From the NCBI RefSeq assembly GCF_034808145.1, contig NZ_JAXHGM010000002.1, positions 186,001 to 250,000 of the forward strand: a stretch of 64,000 nucleotides of DNA. Reading direction: 5' to 3'. The translations under genes and the position numbers were made by a program. Position 1 is the stretch's first letter, and every line of letters starts with the position of its first letter. Source of the DNA: Halorubellus sp034808145. GTDB taxonomy: Archaea; Halobacteriota; Halobacteria; Halobacteriales; Natrialbaceae. Below are positions 24,496 to 32,240 of the stretch, in pieces. The notes under the pieces were generated by a model. The model was not told the origin of the DNA and made no database searches. It saw nothing but the letters and a program-made list of their open reading frames with translations.

Positions 24496-25536
24496 TCAGC
24501 GTTCGACGGCGCCGGTCCCGGGTCGGTCGTCGAACGCGATGGCGCCGCCCTCGCGGACGGGGCCGTCGTAGGGGTCGTCGGCGAGCAGCAGCGACCCGTC
24601 GAGGTCGACGTGGTCGCAGAGCGGCGCGAGGTGCGCGCCGGCGGCGATGGCGGCGTTCGTCTCGACCATGCACCCGAGCATCGTCTGCATGCCGTGCGCT
24701 CGCGCGGCGGCGAAGAGGTCGCGGGCGGCCTGGACGCCGCCGCACTTCATGAGCTTGCACGTCACGATGTCCGCGCGGTCGGCGACCCGGGGGACGTCGC
24801 TCGGGACGACGCAGGACTCGTCGACCGCGATGGGGAGCGGCGAGCGCTCGTAGACGTACCGGAGGCCGTCGGGGTCGGTCGCGGAGACGGGCTGTTCGAC
24901 GAACTCGACGCCGGCGTCGGCGAGCCACTCGGTCTTCCGGACCGCCTCCTTCGGCGTCCACGCCTCGTTCGCGTCGACGCGGAGGGTCGCGTCGGGCGCG
25001 CCCTCGCGGACGGCGTCGACGACCGCGCGGTCGCGGTCCGTGCCGACCTTCACCTTCAGGGTCTCGTAGCCGGCGTCCGCGGCGCGCTCGGCCTTCTCGC
25101 GGATGCGCTCGACGGTGTCGAGGCCGATGGTGAACGACGTCGCCGGCGCGGCCTCCGGGTCGAGTCCCAGGTAGCGGTGGAGGGGGACGTCGAGGCGTTT
25201 CGCGACGAGGTCGTGGACCGCGACGGAGACCGCGGCGCGCGCGGCCGGGTTGTCGTTCACCGCGCGCCGGCACGCCGCCTCTATCCTGCGCGTCCGGAAC
25301 GGGTCGACGTCGGCGATGGCGGCTTCGAGGTCCGGGAGCACGGCCTCGACGGTCGCCGCGGTCTCGCCGTAGTGACGCGATGGCGCGGCCGCACCGACGC
25401 CGACCGCGTCGGTCCCTCCTTCGTCGGTCCTGACGCGTACGACGACGTTCTCCGCGACGTCCTGGCTCCCACGGGAGATGGTGAACGTGTCCGCGAGCGG
25501 GAGGGCCACGCGCTCGGCGTCGAGTTCGAGCGTCAC
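24496..25536 (-). CDS. dgcA: Enolase-superfamily epimerase/racemase, DgcA-like
   Basis: This 346-residue protein has the dipeptide-epimerase layout of the enolase superfamily. The acid-base pair K161-x-K163 (LKVKVG) is intact, as are the metal ligands Asp188 (RVDANEAW), Glu214 (VEQP) and Asp239 (VDES) and the second-face lysine in CKLMKCGG (Lys264 by family alignment). Such proteins epimerise Ala-Glu-type dipeptides or, as DgcA, racemise N-acetyl-D-glutamate to the L form. The 4-bp overlap with the upstream DUF1611 gene (dgcN) favours the DgcA assignment. The pathway then feeds N-acetyl-L-glutamate into arginine or glutamate metabolism. The start is GTG at 25536, embedded in the overlap. Substrate choice is inferred from context. 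Confidence 0.82.
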   Translation of the reverse strand: MTLELDAERVALPLADTFTISRGSQDVAENVVVRVRTDEGGTDAVGVGAAAPSRHYGETAATVEAVLPDLEAAIADVDPFRTRRIEAACRRAVNDNPAARAAVSVAVHDLVAKRLDVPLHRYLGLDPEAAPATSFTIGLDTVERIREKAERAADAGYETLKVKVGTDRDRAVVDAVREGAPDATLRVDANEAWTPKEAVRKTEWLADAGVEFVEQPVSATDPDGLRYVYERSPLPIAVDESCVVPSDVPRVADRADIVTCKLMKCGGVQAARDLFAAARAHGMQTMLGCMVETNAAIAAGAHLAPLCDHVDLDGSLLLADDPYDGPVREGGAIAFDDRPGTGAVER

Positions 25537-26552
25537 AGGACCGCCTCCAGGACGCGCTCGCGGTCGTCGTCGAACCGGACGAGGTCGCCCGCGGGGACGC
25601 CGAGCGCGGTCTCGTAGTCCGCGACCGCGCTCCGGGCGTCGCCGTCGGCGTCGACGTTCACGGTGTTGAGCGCGCCGGCGACGACGTCGGCATCGTGTAC
25701 GGGCGCGGCGAGGGACTCGTAGAGGTCGACGGCCGTCCCGAGGTCGGGGAGCGCGTACTCCTCGTAGCCGTGGACGACCTCTCGGCCGGCCTCGTGACAC
25801 AGCACGAGCGAGTCGGGTTGCGAGCCGTGGAGGATTCCGCACGTGACGGCGGAGTACGCCGGGTGCGTGATGGCGCCCTGGCCTTCGACGAACAGGACGT
25901 CGTGGTCGTCGCCGACCTCGAGGATCATCTCCTCGACCGCGCCCGCGGTGAAGTCGCTGACGACGCGGTCGACGCACGTCCCCCAGCCCTCTATCATGAT
26001 CCCCGTCTGGCCGGTCGGGACGACCGCGGCGTCGACGCCCCGAGCCGTCGCGGCGTGCGCGAGCTCCTCGGTGACGGTCATCTTCCCGACCGAGCAGTCC
26101 GTGCCGACGGTGAGGACGACCTCGGCGTCCACCTGGCTCGCGACGCCGTCCGCGACCCCGAGGTCCTCGGGCGGTCGGCGGACGTCGTCGAGCTCGCAGC
26201 CGTTCTCGGCGGCGAGCGCGGCGAACTCGTCGTCGTCCGCGAGGAAGTGGTGGAGCCCGGAGACGACGTCGCAGCCGCGTTCGAGCGCGACGCGGACGTC
26301 GTCGCGCCAGGACTCCTCGAACCCGCCGCCGATCGGGGCGATGCCGACGACGAGCGCGTCCGCGTCCGGCGCGTCGGTCATCGACGCGACGATGGGCGCG
26401 TCTTGGACGCCGGCGACGTGATCGCTGACGCGGTCCCCCGCGTTGTCGCGGTCGAGGACGGCGACGACGTCGTGGTCGCCGTACCGGAGCACGCCGAGCG
26501 CGGTCTTCGCGCGCCCGGGGAACTGCTCGTGGGCGAGTATGGCTATCCGCAT
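25533..26552 (-). CDS. dgcN: DUF1611 protein, D-glutamate N-acetyltransferase DgcN-like
   Basis: This 339-residue protein has a DUF1611 layout. An N-terminal Rossmann-type domain (about 1-140) includes VVGIAPIGGGFEESWRDDV. A P-loop-like C-terminal domain opens with VLTVGTDCSVGKMTVTEEL at about residues 146-164, and PTGQTGIMIEGWG and LFVEGQGAITHPAYS follow. DgcN acetylates D-glutamate with acetyl-CoA; its partner DgcA then racemises the product, a pair reported from marine bacteria and halophilic archaea. The gene overlaps dgcA by 4 bp and is first in the operon. A regulator of this system is not visible nearby. An older name for the family is NAD-dependent epimerase-like, so activity should be treated as predicted. 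Confidence 0.85.
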   Translation of the reverse strand: MRIAILAHEQFPGRAKTALGVLRYGDHDVVAVLDRDNAGDRVSDHVAGVQDAPIVASMTDAPDADALVVGIAPIGGGFEESWRDDVRVALERGCDVVSGLHHFLADDDEFAALAAENGCELDDVRRPPEDLGVADGVASQVDAEVVLTVGTDCSVGKMTVTEELAHAATARGVDAAVVPTGQTGIMIEGWGTCVDRVVSDFTAGAVEEMILEVGDDHDVLFVEGQGAITHPAYSAVTCGILHGSQPDSLVLCHEAGREVVHGYEEYALPDLGTAVDLYESLAAPVHDADVVAGALNTVNVDADGDARSAVADYETALGVPAGDLVRFDDDRERVLEAVL

Positions 26553-26803
26553 ACTCCCGACGACGACCCCCCCTCGCTTGAACCTTGCCGGACGTCGGCG
26601 CGCGCTCGGTTCCTCCCCGAGGAGTCGACGGTCGTACGCTCGCAGTCGCTCCAGGCCGACGGTCGCGCGTGCTCTCCCCCCGCCGCCGATGGCGTTGCTG
26701 TCGGGTGCTCGACACCCACGGCGGGTGGTCGCTGCGTCTCGCCACGACTCACCGATACCACGGAGATGTGGCGGTGATAACCAGAAACACCAGCCGGAAT
26801 CAG

Positions 26804-26830
26804 CGAGAGGCTTTATGGCCTAACCTCTCG
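26804..26830 (+). promoter_or_regulatory. Inverted repeat framing the TATA box of the histidine-kinase gene
   Basis: CGAGAGG (26804-26810) and CCTCTCG (26824-26830) form a perfect 7-bp inverted repeat. The 13-bp spacer contains the TATA-like CTTTATGG (26811-26818). A dimeric protein bound here would cover the TATA box, so this looks like a repressor operator. The ATG at 26848 is about 30 bp downstream of the TATA box. Confidence 0.55.
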
Positions 26831-26847
26831 TACGTCCTGTCGATTCG

Positions 26848-28578
26848 ATGCTCGCGGTTCTCGCGTCCCCGTACGTCATCGGGCTCGTGTTGGCGACGGT
26901 GGCGACGCTCGCGCTCAGCGTGGCCGCTCACCGGCACCGCGACAGACCGGCGTCGCGTCCCTTCGGCGTGCTCTGCGTCCTCCTCGCCGCGTGGGCGGCG
27001 ACGACGTGCGTCGGCCTCCTCGTCGAGACGCATGGCATACGACTGTTCCTCGAACGCATGCACTGGGTGTACGCCGCGGTGGTTCCCGTGTTCTGGCTGT
27101 GGTTCGCGTTCGAGTACGCCGGATACGGCGCGGAACTCACACGGCGTCGGTTCGCGCTCCTCGTCGCGCCGACCGTCGTCTTCGTCGCCGTCCTCTTCGC
27201 CGACCCCGGGACGCTCGTCTGGAAACAGTACGACTTCGTCGAGGTCGGCGGCCTCCACCTCGTCGACCAGGACCTCGGGCCGTTGACGTTCGCACTCAGC
27301 CTCTACCTGTTCGCCGTCACGTTCGCCGGCGCCGCCGTCATCGTCCGGTTCGGCCTCACGGCCGGTCACCTCTACCGCGACCAGACGATCGCGCTCCTCG
27401 TCGGCGTCGCCATACCCCTCCTCGTCTCGCTGTTCTCCATGGGTGACGTCACGCCACTGCGCGGCCTGAACATCACGCCGTACGCGCTCGCGGTGTCCGC
27501 GATCGCGTTCGGGAACGCGATGTTCCGGTACGACTTCCTCGAGAACGTCCCCGCCACGCGCCGGTTCGGCCAGCACGTCGTCACGAAGAGCCTCCGCGAC
27601 GGCGTGCTCGTCGTCGACGACCGGAACCGCGTCGTCGAATGCAACCCCGTCGCCGGCCGCGTCCTCGGCGTCGACCCCGACGACGCGCTCGGCGCGGAGA
27701 TCGACGCGCTCGTCGACGCGGAGACGCTCGTCGACGGGACGTTCGACCAGAACGCGCACCTCTGGAACACGAGCGGGACGCGCCGGTACGCCATCGAGCA
27801 GTCGCCCGTCGTCGACCAGCACGCGCAGGAGGTCGGGCGCGTGTTCGTGTTCCGGGACGTCACCGAGACCGAGCGCCGCGAGGAACGCCTCGCCGTCCTC
27901 AATCGCGTCCTCCGGCACAACCTCCGGAACGACATGAACGTTGTCACCGGCCGCGCTCGCGAACTCGAAGCGCGACTCGACGACGCCGACGCCGCGGTCG
28001 CCGCGGAGATCGCGGCGGTCGCGGAGGAACTCGTCGACCTCTCGCACAAGGCGCGGACGGTCGAGACGATCATGGCGACCGACGACGAGGACGCGCGGTC
28101 CCTCGCGGCGCTCGTCGGCGACCTCGTCGACTCGACGACCCACGAACACTCCGACGTCGCGTTCGACGTGGACGTCCCTGACGTCGCGGTCGCCCGGAGC
28201 ACGGTCGTCTACGCCGTCATCTCGAACCTCGTCGAGAACGCAGTGAAACACGGACGTCCGGACGACGACGCCGCGTGCTCGGTCAGCATCAGCGGTCGCG
28301 TCGACGGCGACGTCGTCGAACTCACCGTCGCGGACGACGGCCCGGGCATCCCCGACGTCGAACTGGCCGCGCTCCGCAGCGGCGAGGAGTCCGCGCTCGA
28401 ACACGGGAGCGGACTCGGCCTGTGGATCGTCACCTGGGGCGTCGAACGCCTCCACGGCTCCGTGTCGATAACGGTCGACGACGGCACGAGCATCACGATC
28501 GAACTCCCCATCGCGGGGACGACGCGCGACCCGGACGCCGACGACGGCCGCTGGCGCGGCGACGACGGTACGCTCTGA
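26848..28578 (+). CDS. Membrane sensor histidine kinase (7TM N-domain, PAS, HATPase)
   Basis: This 576-residue kinase begins with about seven transmembrane helices (residues about 5-225) of the histidine-kinase N-terminal 7TM type. A PAS domain follows (about 235-345; TKSLRDGVLVVDDRNRVVECNPVAG). The phosphorylation helix carries VLRHNLRNDMNVV with the H-box His. The ATPase domain shows the N box (NLVENAVKHG), G1 (DDGPGIP) and G2 (GSGLGLW), so it should be active. No response regulator lies next to it, which is common in haloarchaea. The promoter has a TATA box inside an inverted repeat, suggesting repression. The signal is unknown; a 7TM sensor may detect a membrane or lipid-soluble ligand. 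Confidence 0.92.
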   Translation: MLAVLASPYVIGLVLATVATLALSVAAHRHRDRPASRPFGVLCVLLAAWAATTCVGLLVETHGIRLFLERMHWVYAAVVPVFWLWFAFEYAGYGAELTRRRFALLVAPTVVFVAVLFADPGTLVWKQYDFVEVGGLHLVDQDLGPLTFALSLYLFAVTFAGAAVIVRFGLTAGHLYRDQTIALLVGVAIPLLVSLFSMGDVTPLRGLNITPYALAVSAIAFGNAMFRYDFLENVPATRRFGQHVVTKSLRDGVLVVDDRNRVVECNPVAGRVLGVDPDDALGAEIDALVDAETLVDGTFDQNAHLWNTSGTRRYAIEQSPVVDQHAQEVGRVFVFRDVTETERREERLAVLNRVLRHNLRNDMNVVTGRARELEARLDDADAAVAAEIAAVAEELVDLSHKARTVETIMATDDEDARSLAALVGDLVDSTTHEHSDVAFDVDVPDVAVARSTVVYAVISNLVENAVKHGRPDDDAACSVSISGRVDGDVVELTVADDGPGIPDVELAALRSGEESALEHGSGLGLWIVTWGVERLHGSVSITVDDGTSITIELPIAGTTRDPDADDGRWRGDDGTL

Positions 28579-28582
28579 GGGT

Positions 28583-28637
28583 GGCAGTCGGTGGGGACGG
28601 CACGCTCCGATGGGGGCAGTCGGTGGGGACGGCACGC
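28583..28637. repeat. Pair of 23-bp direct repeats
   Basis: A 23-bp sequence starting GGCAGTCGGTGGGG and ending GGCACGC occurs at 28583-28605 and again at 28615-28637 with a 9-bp spacer. It fills most of the 79-bp gap between convergent genes and may have arisen by slippage. Confidence 0.7.
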
Positions 28638-28657
28638 GCTGCGGCTCTCAGTCCCGC

Positions 28658-29554
28658 TCAGATAGCGCGGAGCGTCGTCGTGAAGAACTCGTAGAACGCG
28701 TCGTCGAGCGCGTCCTCGGGGTCGCCGCTGGCGTCGACGGCGGCGGTCGCGGTCGCGTCCACGTCGACGGCGTCGACGAGGCGAGCGTCGCCGACGACGT
28801 ACAGTCGCTCCGGGTCGACGTCGCGGACCGCGGCCTCGCAGTCCGCGAGGTGCTCGTCGATCTGGGCGTCCCGACGGCGCTCGAACCGCCCCTGCGAGAA
28901 CCCGCCCTTCGAGTGGTCGCCCTTCACGTCACTCCGGAACCCGCGGACGGAGACGCGCTCGCGGCCGTCGTACTCGCCGACGGCGAACACGCCAGCGCGG
29001 ACGAGCGCGAGCGCGAACGACCCGGTCGGCCGCAGCCACTCGTCGTCGACGCGGAACCCGTCGCTCCACTCGCAGAACGCCTCGGGTGGGGCGGGGACGT
29101 CGAGCGTCGCGCTCACGACCCCGGCGTCGTCCGCGAGCGCGAGACACGGCGCGGCGCGCTGGACGAGCGCGGCACGGTCCCCGAACGCCTCGGCGACCGC
29201 GTCAGGGAGGTCGCCATCGTCGACGTACGCCGTCAGAGCGCCCTCCGCGCCGGCGTCGACGCTCCGGAGTCGCCCCACCACGGCGTCAAGGCGCTCGCCG
29301 CGGAGCGCCTCGACGCGTCGATACGCGAGCGACGCGTCGCCATCGCGGTCGCGTTCCCGCTCGAGTTCCCCCTCGAGCTGCGCGATCTTGTCCTCGAGCC
29401 GGTTGACGCGCTCCTCGGCGTCCTGGCGCGCGCTCGCCGCCTCCGACCGCCGGCGTTCCTCGGCGTCCAGCTGCTCGCGGAGCCGTCGCTTCTCGTCGGC
29501 TAGCTCGTCGATGCGGTCCTTCAGGGCGGCGCGCCCGAGCAACTCGTCGAGCAT
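28658..29554 (-). CDS. Vms1/ANKZF1-type peptidyl-tRNA hydrolase (VLRF1 domain)
   Basis: This 298-residue protein starts with a coiled coil (about 8-70), followed by an eRF1-related VLRF1 domain (about 85-298). The catalytic Gln motif GGFSQGRFERRR is present, with Gln221 in the position corresponding to the GGQ/GxxQ loop of Vms1. Vms1-type enzymes release nascent chains from stalled large ribosomal subunits during ribosome-associated quality control. The archaeal version lacks the ankyrin and Cdc48-binding parts. It is an isolated gene facing the kinase gene. Its role in rescuing stalled ribosomes is predicted from the family; the intact Gln supports activity. Confidence 0.82.
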   Translation of the reverse strand: MLDELLGRAALKDRIDELADEKRRLREQLDAEERRRSEAASARQDAEERVNRLEDKIAQLEGELERERDRDGDASLAYRRVEALRGERLDAVVGRLRSVDAGAEGALTAYVDDGDLPDAVAEAFGDRAALVQRAAPCLALADDAGVVSATLDVPAPPEAFCEWSDGFRVDDEWLRPTGSFALALVRAGVFAVGEYDGRERVSVRGFRSDVKGDHSKGGFSQGRFERRRDAQIDEHLADCEAAVRDVDPERLYVVGDARLVDAVDVDATATAAVDASGDPEDALDDAFYEFFTTTLRAI

Positions 29555-29670
29555 CGTCTACGACGCCGGTGGCCGGCGCCTTGACGCTTCCGGGACTCGC
29601 GACGCGAAGCACGGGGCGACCAGCACGCAGCGCCCGCCGACAGCGTCCGGTCCCGCACCCTGGGGCCGGC

Positions 29671-30111
29671 TCAGGTACCGCTCGGGCCACCCGGCCCGGA
29701 CGGTCCACGCGGGCCGCTCGGGCCGCCCGGGCCGAATCGCGTGGCGCCGTCGTCGTCCTCGTCGTCGTCGCCGGCGGTCGGGCGCGTGAACCGCAGGAGC
29801 TGTTGGGCGCGGTCGGCCTTCGCGAGGAACACCTCGGTCAACGTCGGCGGGTTCCCGACGTCGAGCGACGAGAGCAGTTCCTCCGGGACGGCGAGGGTCT
29901 CCGCGGGCACGCCGTCGTCGCCGTGCACCGGGAAGTGCGCCGTGTCGAGCTTCATCACGAGCGATTCCGGTGTCGACGTCTCCGAGGCCGCCGTGTACAG
30001 TTGCTCGCTGACCCGTTCGTGCGTGGTGCGCTCGATGAGCGCACGCTCCTCGCGCGACGGCGTGACGTACAGTCGCCCGAGGTAGTAGCCGCTTGAGAAC
30101 TCCTCGAACAT
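29671..30111 (-). CDS. DUF5802-type protein with collagen-like C-terminal tail
   Basis: This 146-residue protein begins MFEEFSSGYYLGRLYVTPS, the signature of a conserved haloarchaeal family (DUF5802, from memory). The conserved part (about 1-115) has no transmembrane segment. After an Asp-rich linker (GDDDEDDDG), the last 22 or so residues are Gly-Pro-Ser triplets (GPGGPSGPRGPSG and so on), a short collagen-like tail. I chose the ATG at 30111 because it starts at the conserved motif; the frame continues upstream as shadow sequence. Function unknown. The tail may be a low-complexity addition rather than a true triple-helix region. Confidence 0.7.
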   Translation of the reverse strand: MFEEFSSGYYLGRLYVTPSREERALIERTTHERVSEQLYTAASETSTPESLVMKLDTAHFPVHGDDGVPAETLAVPEELLSSLDVGNPPTLTEVFLAKADRAQQLLRFTRPTAGDDDEDDDGATRFGPGGPSGPRGPSGPGGPSGT

Positions 30112-30210
30112 CTCGCATCCTAGTCCATGATACTTGTTACCAAAAGCCTTCCGGGGGTTCGGGGTTCGAAACGCCCGACGGAACGACCGGCGAACCGACC
30201 AGGCACGACC

Positions 30211-30270
30211 GCGGCGCTCTCGCTCCGGTCGGCACGCCGGTGCGGCGCTTTCGCTCCGGTCGGCACGCCG
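30211..30270. repeat. Two 29-bp near-identical direct repeats
   Basis: Copies at 30211-30239 and 30242-30270 share a 29-bp sequence (GCGGCGCTCTCGCTCCGG and onward to CGGCACGCCG) with one mismatch and a 31-bp period. They lie in the 365-bp gap between divergent genes, together with the downstream promoter; no gene is seen there. Confidence 0.75.
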
Positions 30271-30444
30271 CCGTGGTCCTCGCACGGACGCTCGGCGTCG
30301 ACCCCCGCACTCGCCCATGGTCGCCGCGGTACTGGCGGCGGCGTCGACGAACGAAGAACCGACACACTGCGGCGGGTTGAACGCTCCTGAACGGTCGAGT
30401 CGCGCGCCCGAAACGGGTCTGAACGGTCCGAAACGAACGACCTC

Positions 30445-30453
30445 CTTTTAGGG
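30445..30453 (+). promoter_or_regulatory. TATA box of the Gly-rich surface protein gene
   Basis: CTTTTAGGG lies 24-32 bp before the ATG at 30477. Just upstream are two TGAACGG-containing motifs (30388-30395 and 30419-30426), similar to those upstream of the beta-propeller gene near 10930-10950. Confidence 0.55.
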
Positions 30454-30476
30454 TCTGGCAGTCTTCCGACGAAGTG

Positions 30477-31499
30477 ATGAGAACGACCCTCGCCGTCTCC
30501 CTCGTGCTGTTCGCGGTCCTCGGTGCGGTCTCCGTCGCCGCGGCCGGCCCGCTCGGGCCCGCCGCCGTCGGAAGCCAGCAGCAGGCCGTCGGCGACGCCG
30601 GTTCGACGGCACCGAACGGGAGCAACGCCAGCATGGGCGCGGAGATGTCCGCGTTCATGCAAGCGAGCGCCTCGGACGCGAACGCCTCCGTCGACGAGGG
30701 CATGTTCGCCGCCGAGTGGAATCAGAGCAACGCGAGCGCCGACGCCCTCGTCGACAAACGCGCGAACGCCCTGACGAACCGCCTGAACGCACTCCAGAAC
30801 CAGAAGGAGCGCCTGCTCGCGCAGAAGGACGACATGAGCGACGTCGCGTACACCGCCCGGATGAGCGCGCTCGCCGCTCGCATCGACGCGCTCCAGAGCG
30901 CGCTCAACGCCACGAGCGACCGCGCCCGGAAGGCCGGCGTGAATACGACGCGCCTGACGGAACTCCGGACGAGCGCGCGGAACATGACCGGCCCTGAGGT
31001 CGCCGCCGTCGCGCGGAACCTCAGCGTCGGCGTCGGCGGCCCACCCGCCGGCACGCCCGGCAAGGGCCCCGGTGGCGCCGGTCCGCCCGGCCAGAACGGG
31101 ACGCCGGGGAACGGCGCACCGGGCGCGAACAACTCCACGCCGGGGAACGGCGCGCCCGGCGCCCCCAACGGTAGCGAAGGCGGCCCGGGCGTCGAAAACC
31201 CCGGGAACGACACGGTCCAGGGACCGACGGTGAACGGCTCGAACGGGAGCGTGACCCCGGGAAACTCCTCCGGCAGTGGGCCAGGCAGTAGCGGGAGCGG
31301 TGGCGGTAGCGGGAACGGCGGTGGTAGCGGGAACGGCGGTGGTAGCGGGAACGGCGGTGGTAGCGGGAACGGCGGTGGTAGCGGGAACGGCGGTGGAAAC
31401 GATAGCGGTGGCGGGAACGGGAACGGTCCGGACGCGCTGACCGCGACCGACGGGATGCACGCGCCGTCGATCGACCAGCGAATCGCCGGCCGGCGCTGA
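30477..31499 (+). CDS. Secreted coiled-coil protein with Gly-Ser-Asn repeat region
   Basis: This 340-residue protein has a Sec-type signal peptide (RTTLAVSLVLFAVLGAVSVAAA) and an Asn/Ser-rich mature start. A helical, Gln/Lys-rich coiled coil follows at about 85-170, then a Gly/Pro/Asn-rich region with many N-x-S/T sites. Residues about 277-306 are five perfect Gly-Ser-Gly-Asn-Gly-Gly units. The C-terminus is basic and lacks an obvious anchor. N-glycosylation of the sequons is likely for a haloarchaeal surface protein but is inferred. A GTG three bases upstream is an alternative start. It may act as a surface spacer or matrix protein; no homologue is recognised. Confidence 0.72.
   Translation: MRTTLAVSLVLFAVLGAVSVAAAGPLGPAAVGSQQQAVGDAGSTAPNGSNASMGAEMSAFMQASASDANASVDEGMFAAEWNQSNASADALVDKRANALTNRLNALQNQKERLLAQKDDMSDVAYTARMSALAARIDALQSALNATSDRARKAGVNTTRLTELRTSARNMTGPEVAAVARNLSVGVGGPPAGTPGKGPGGAGPPGQNGTPGNGAPGANNSTPGNGAPGAPNGSEGGPGVENPGNDTVQGPTVNGSNGSVTPGNSSGSGPGSSGSGGGSGNGGGSGNGGGSGNGGGSGNGGGSGNGGGNDSGGGNGNGPDALTATDGMHAPSIDQRIAGRR
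31305..31394 (+). repeat. Five perfect 18-bp tandem repeats (coding)
   Basis: The unit GGTAGCGGGAACGGCGGT is repeated five times without mismatch inside the surface-protein gene and encodes Gly-Ser-Gly-Asn-Gly-Gly each time. Perfect DNA identity suggests recent expansion, so the copy number may vary among strains. Confidence 0.92.
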
Positions 31500-31525
31500 C
31501 CTCGCCCGGTCGACGACAGCAGACA

Positions 31526-31535
31526 TTCTTTTACG
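31526..31535 (+). promoter_or_regulatory. TATA box of the ArsR-type regulator gene
   Basis: TTCTTTTACG lies 25-34 bp before the ATG at 31560, predicting a leaderless transcript. Confidence 0.55.
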
Positions 31536-31559
31536 CGCTCGCCGTCAACCCATAGCTGA

Positions 31560-32222
31560 ATGGACTCCGCGGCCCTACTGGACCTCCTCGGGAACGAGAA
31601 CCGACGGCGGATCCTCCGCCTGCTCGCTCGGAAACCGTGCTACGTCACGGAGATAAGCGAGTACCTCGGCGTCTCCCCGAAGGCCGTCATCGAGCACCTC
31701 CGGAAGCTCGAGACCGCGGGCCTCATCGAGAGTCACACCGACGACCAGCGTCGGAAGTACTTCCACATCGCGCGGAACCTCCGCTTGGAGGTGAACGTCT
31801 CGCCCTATGGGTTCGCGACGAAGAGCGCGTACCCGGCGTCGAAGTCCCTGAACCTGAACCACTGCACGCACCTCAGCCTGGAGATTCAGGACGCGGACGA
31901 GGACCACGACACGGACGAACTCCTCGGCGACCTGGCGCGCCTGGAGGAGTTGGAGAACGAACTGAGTCTCGCGCAGCGGTACGTGCAGGGCCGGATGACG
32001 GACGTCCTCGAACGCATCACGGAGGCGGTCGGCGCCGGCCAGGACTCCGGGATGTACGCGGACGTCCTCTCCGCGGTCAAACAGGAGCCCCGGAGCGTCG
32101 TCGAACTCGCGAACGCGGTGGACGCCCCACCGGGCATGATCGAGGAGGTGCTCGTGGACCTCCAGGAGAACGGGCTCGTCGAGCACGCGACCGACGGCTG
32201 GACGCTCGCGACCGACGACTGA
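31560..32222 (+). CDS. ArsR-type transcriptional regulator with two HTH-like regions
   Basis: This 220-residue protein begins with a winged helix-turn-helix (about 1-62; ALLDLLGNENRRRILRLLA, then VTEISEYLGVSPKAVIEHLRKLETAGLIES). The central part (about 65-165) contains a Leu/Glu-rich coiled coil, probably for dimerisation. A second helix-turn-helix-like segment follows at about 168-215 (SVVELANAVDAPPGMIEEVLVDLQENGLVEH). Such two-HTH ArsR-like proteins are common in haloarchaea. No metal-binding Cys cluster is obvious, so it is probably not an arsenic sensor. It follows the Gly-rich surface protein gene by 60 bp and might regulate it; this is inference. Confidence 0.85.
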   Translation: MDSAALLDLLGNENRRRILRLLARKPCYVTEISEYLGVSPKAVIEHLRKLETAGLIESHTDDQRRKYFHIARNLRLEVNVSPYGFATKSAYPASKSLNLNHCTHLSLEIQDADEDHDTDELLGDLARLEELENELSLAQRYVQGRMTDVLERITEAVGAGQDSGMYADVLSAVKQEPRSVVELANAVDAPPGMIEEVLVDLQENGLVEHATDGWTLATDD

Positions 32223-32240
32223 GAGGAGTGGTCGACGGTG

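Noticed and set aside
24496..26745. One long minus-strand frame fusing dgcA with upstream sequence
   Set aside because: The region upstream of 25536 in that frame is Arg-rich shadow of dgcN; the GTG at 25536 with 4-bp overlap is the natural start.
26585..27286. Open frame across the histidine-kinase promoter
   Set aside because: It is out of frame with the kinase, Ser/Arg-rich, and has no independent support.
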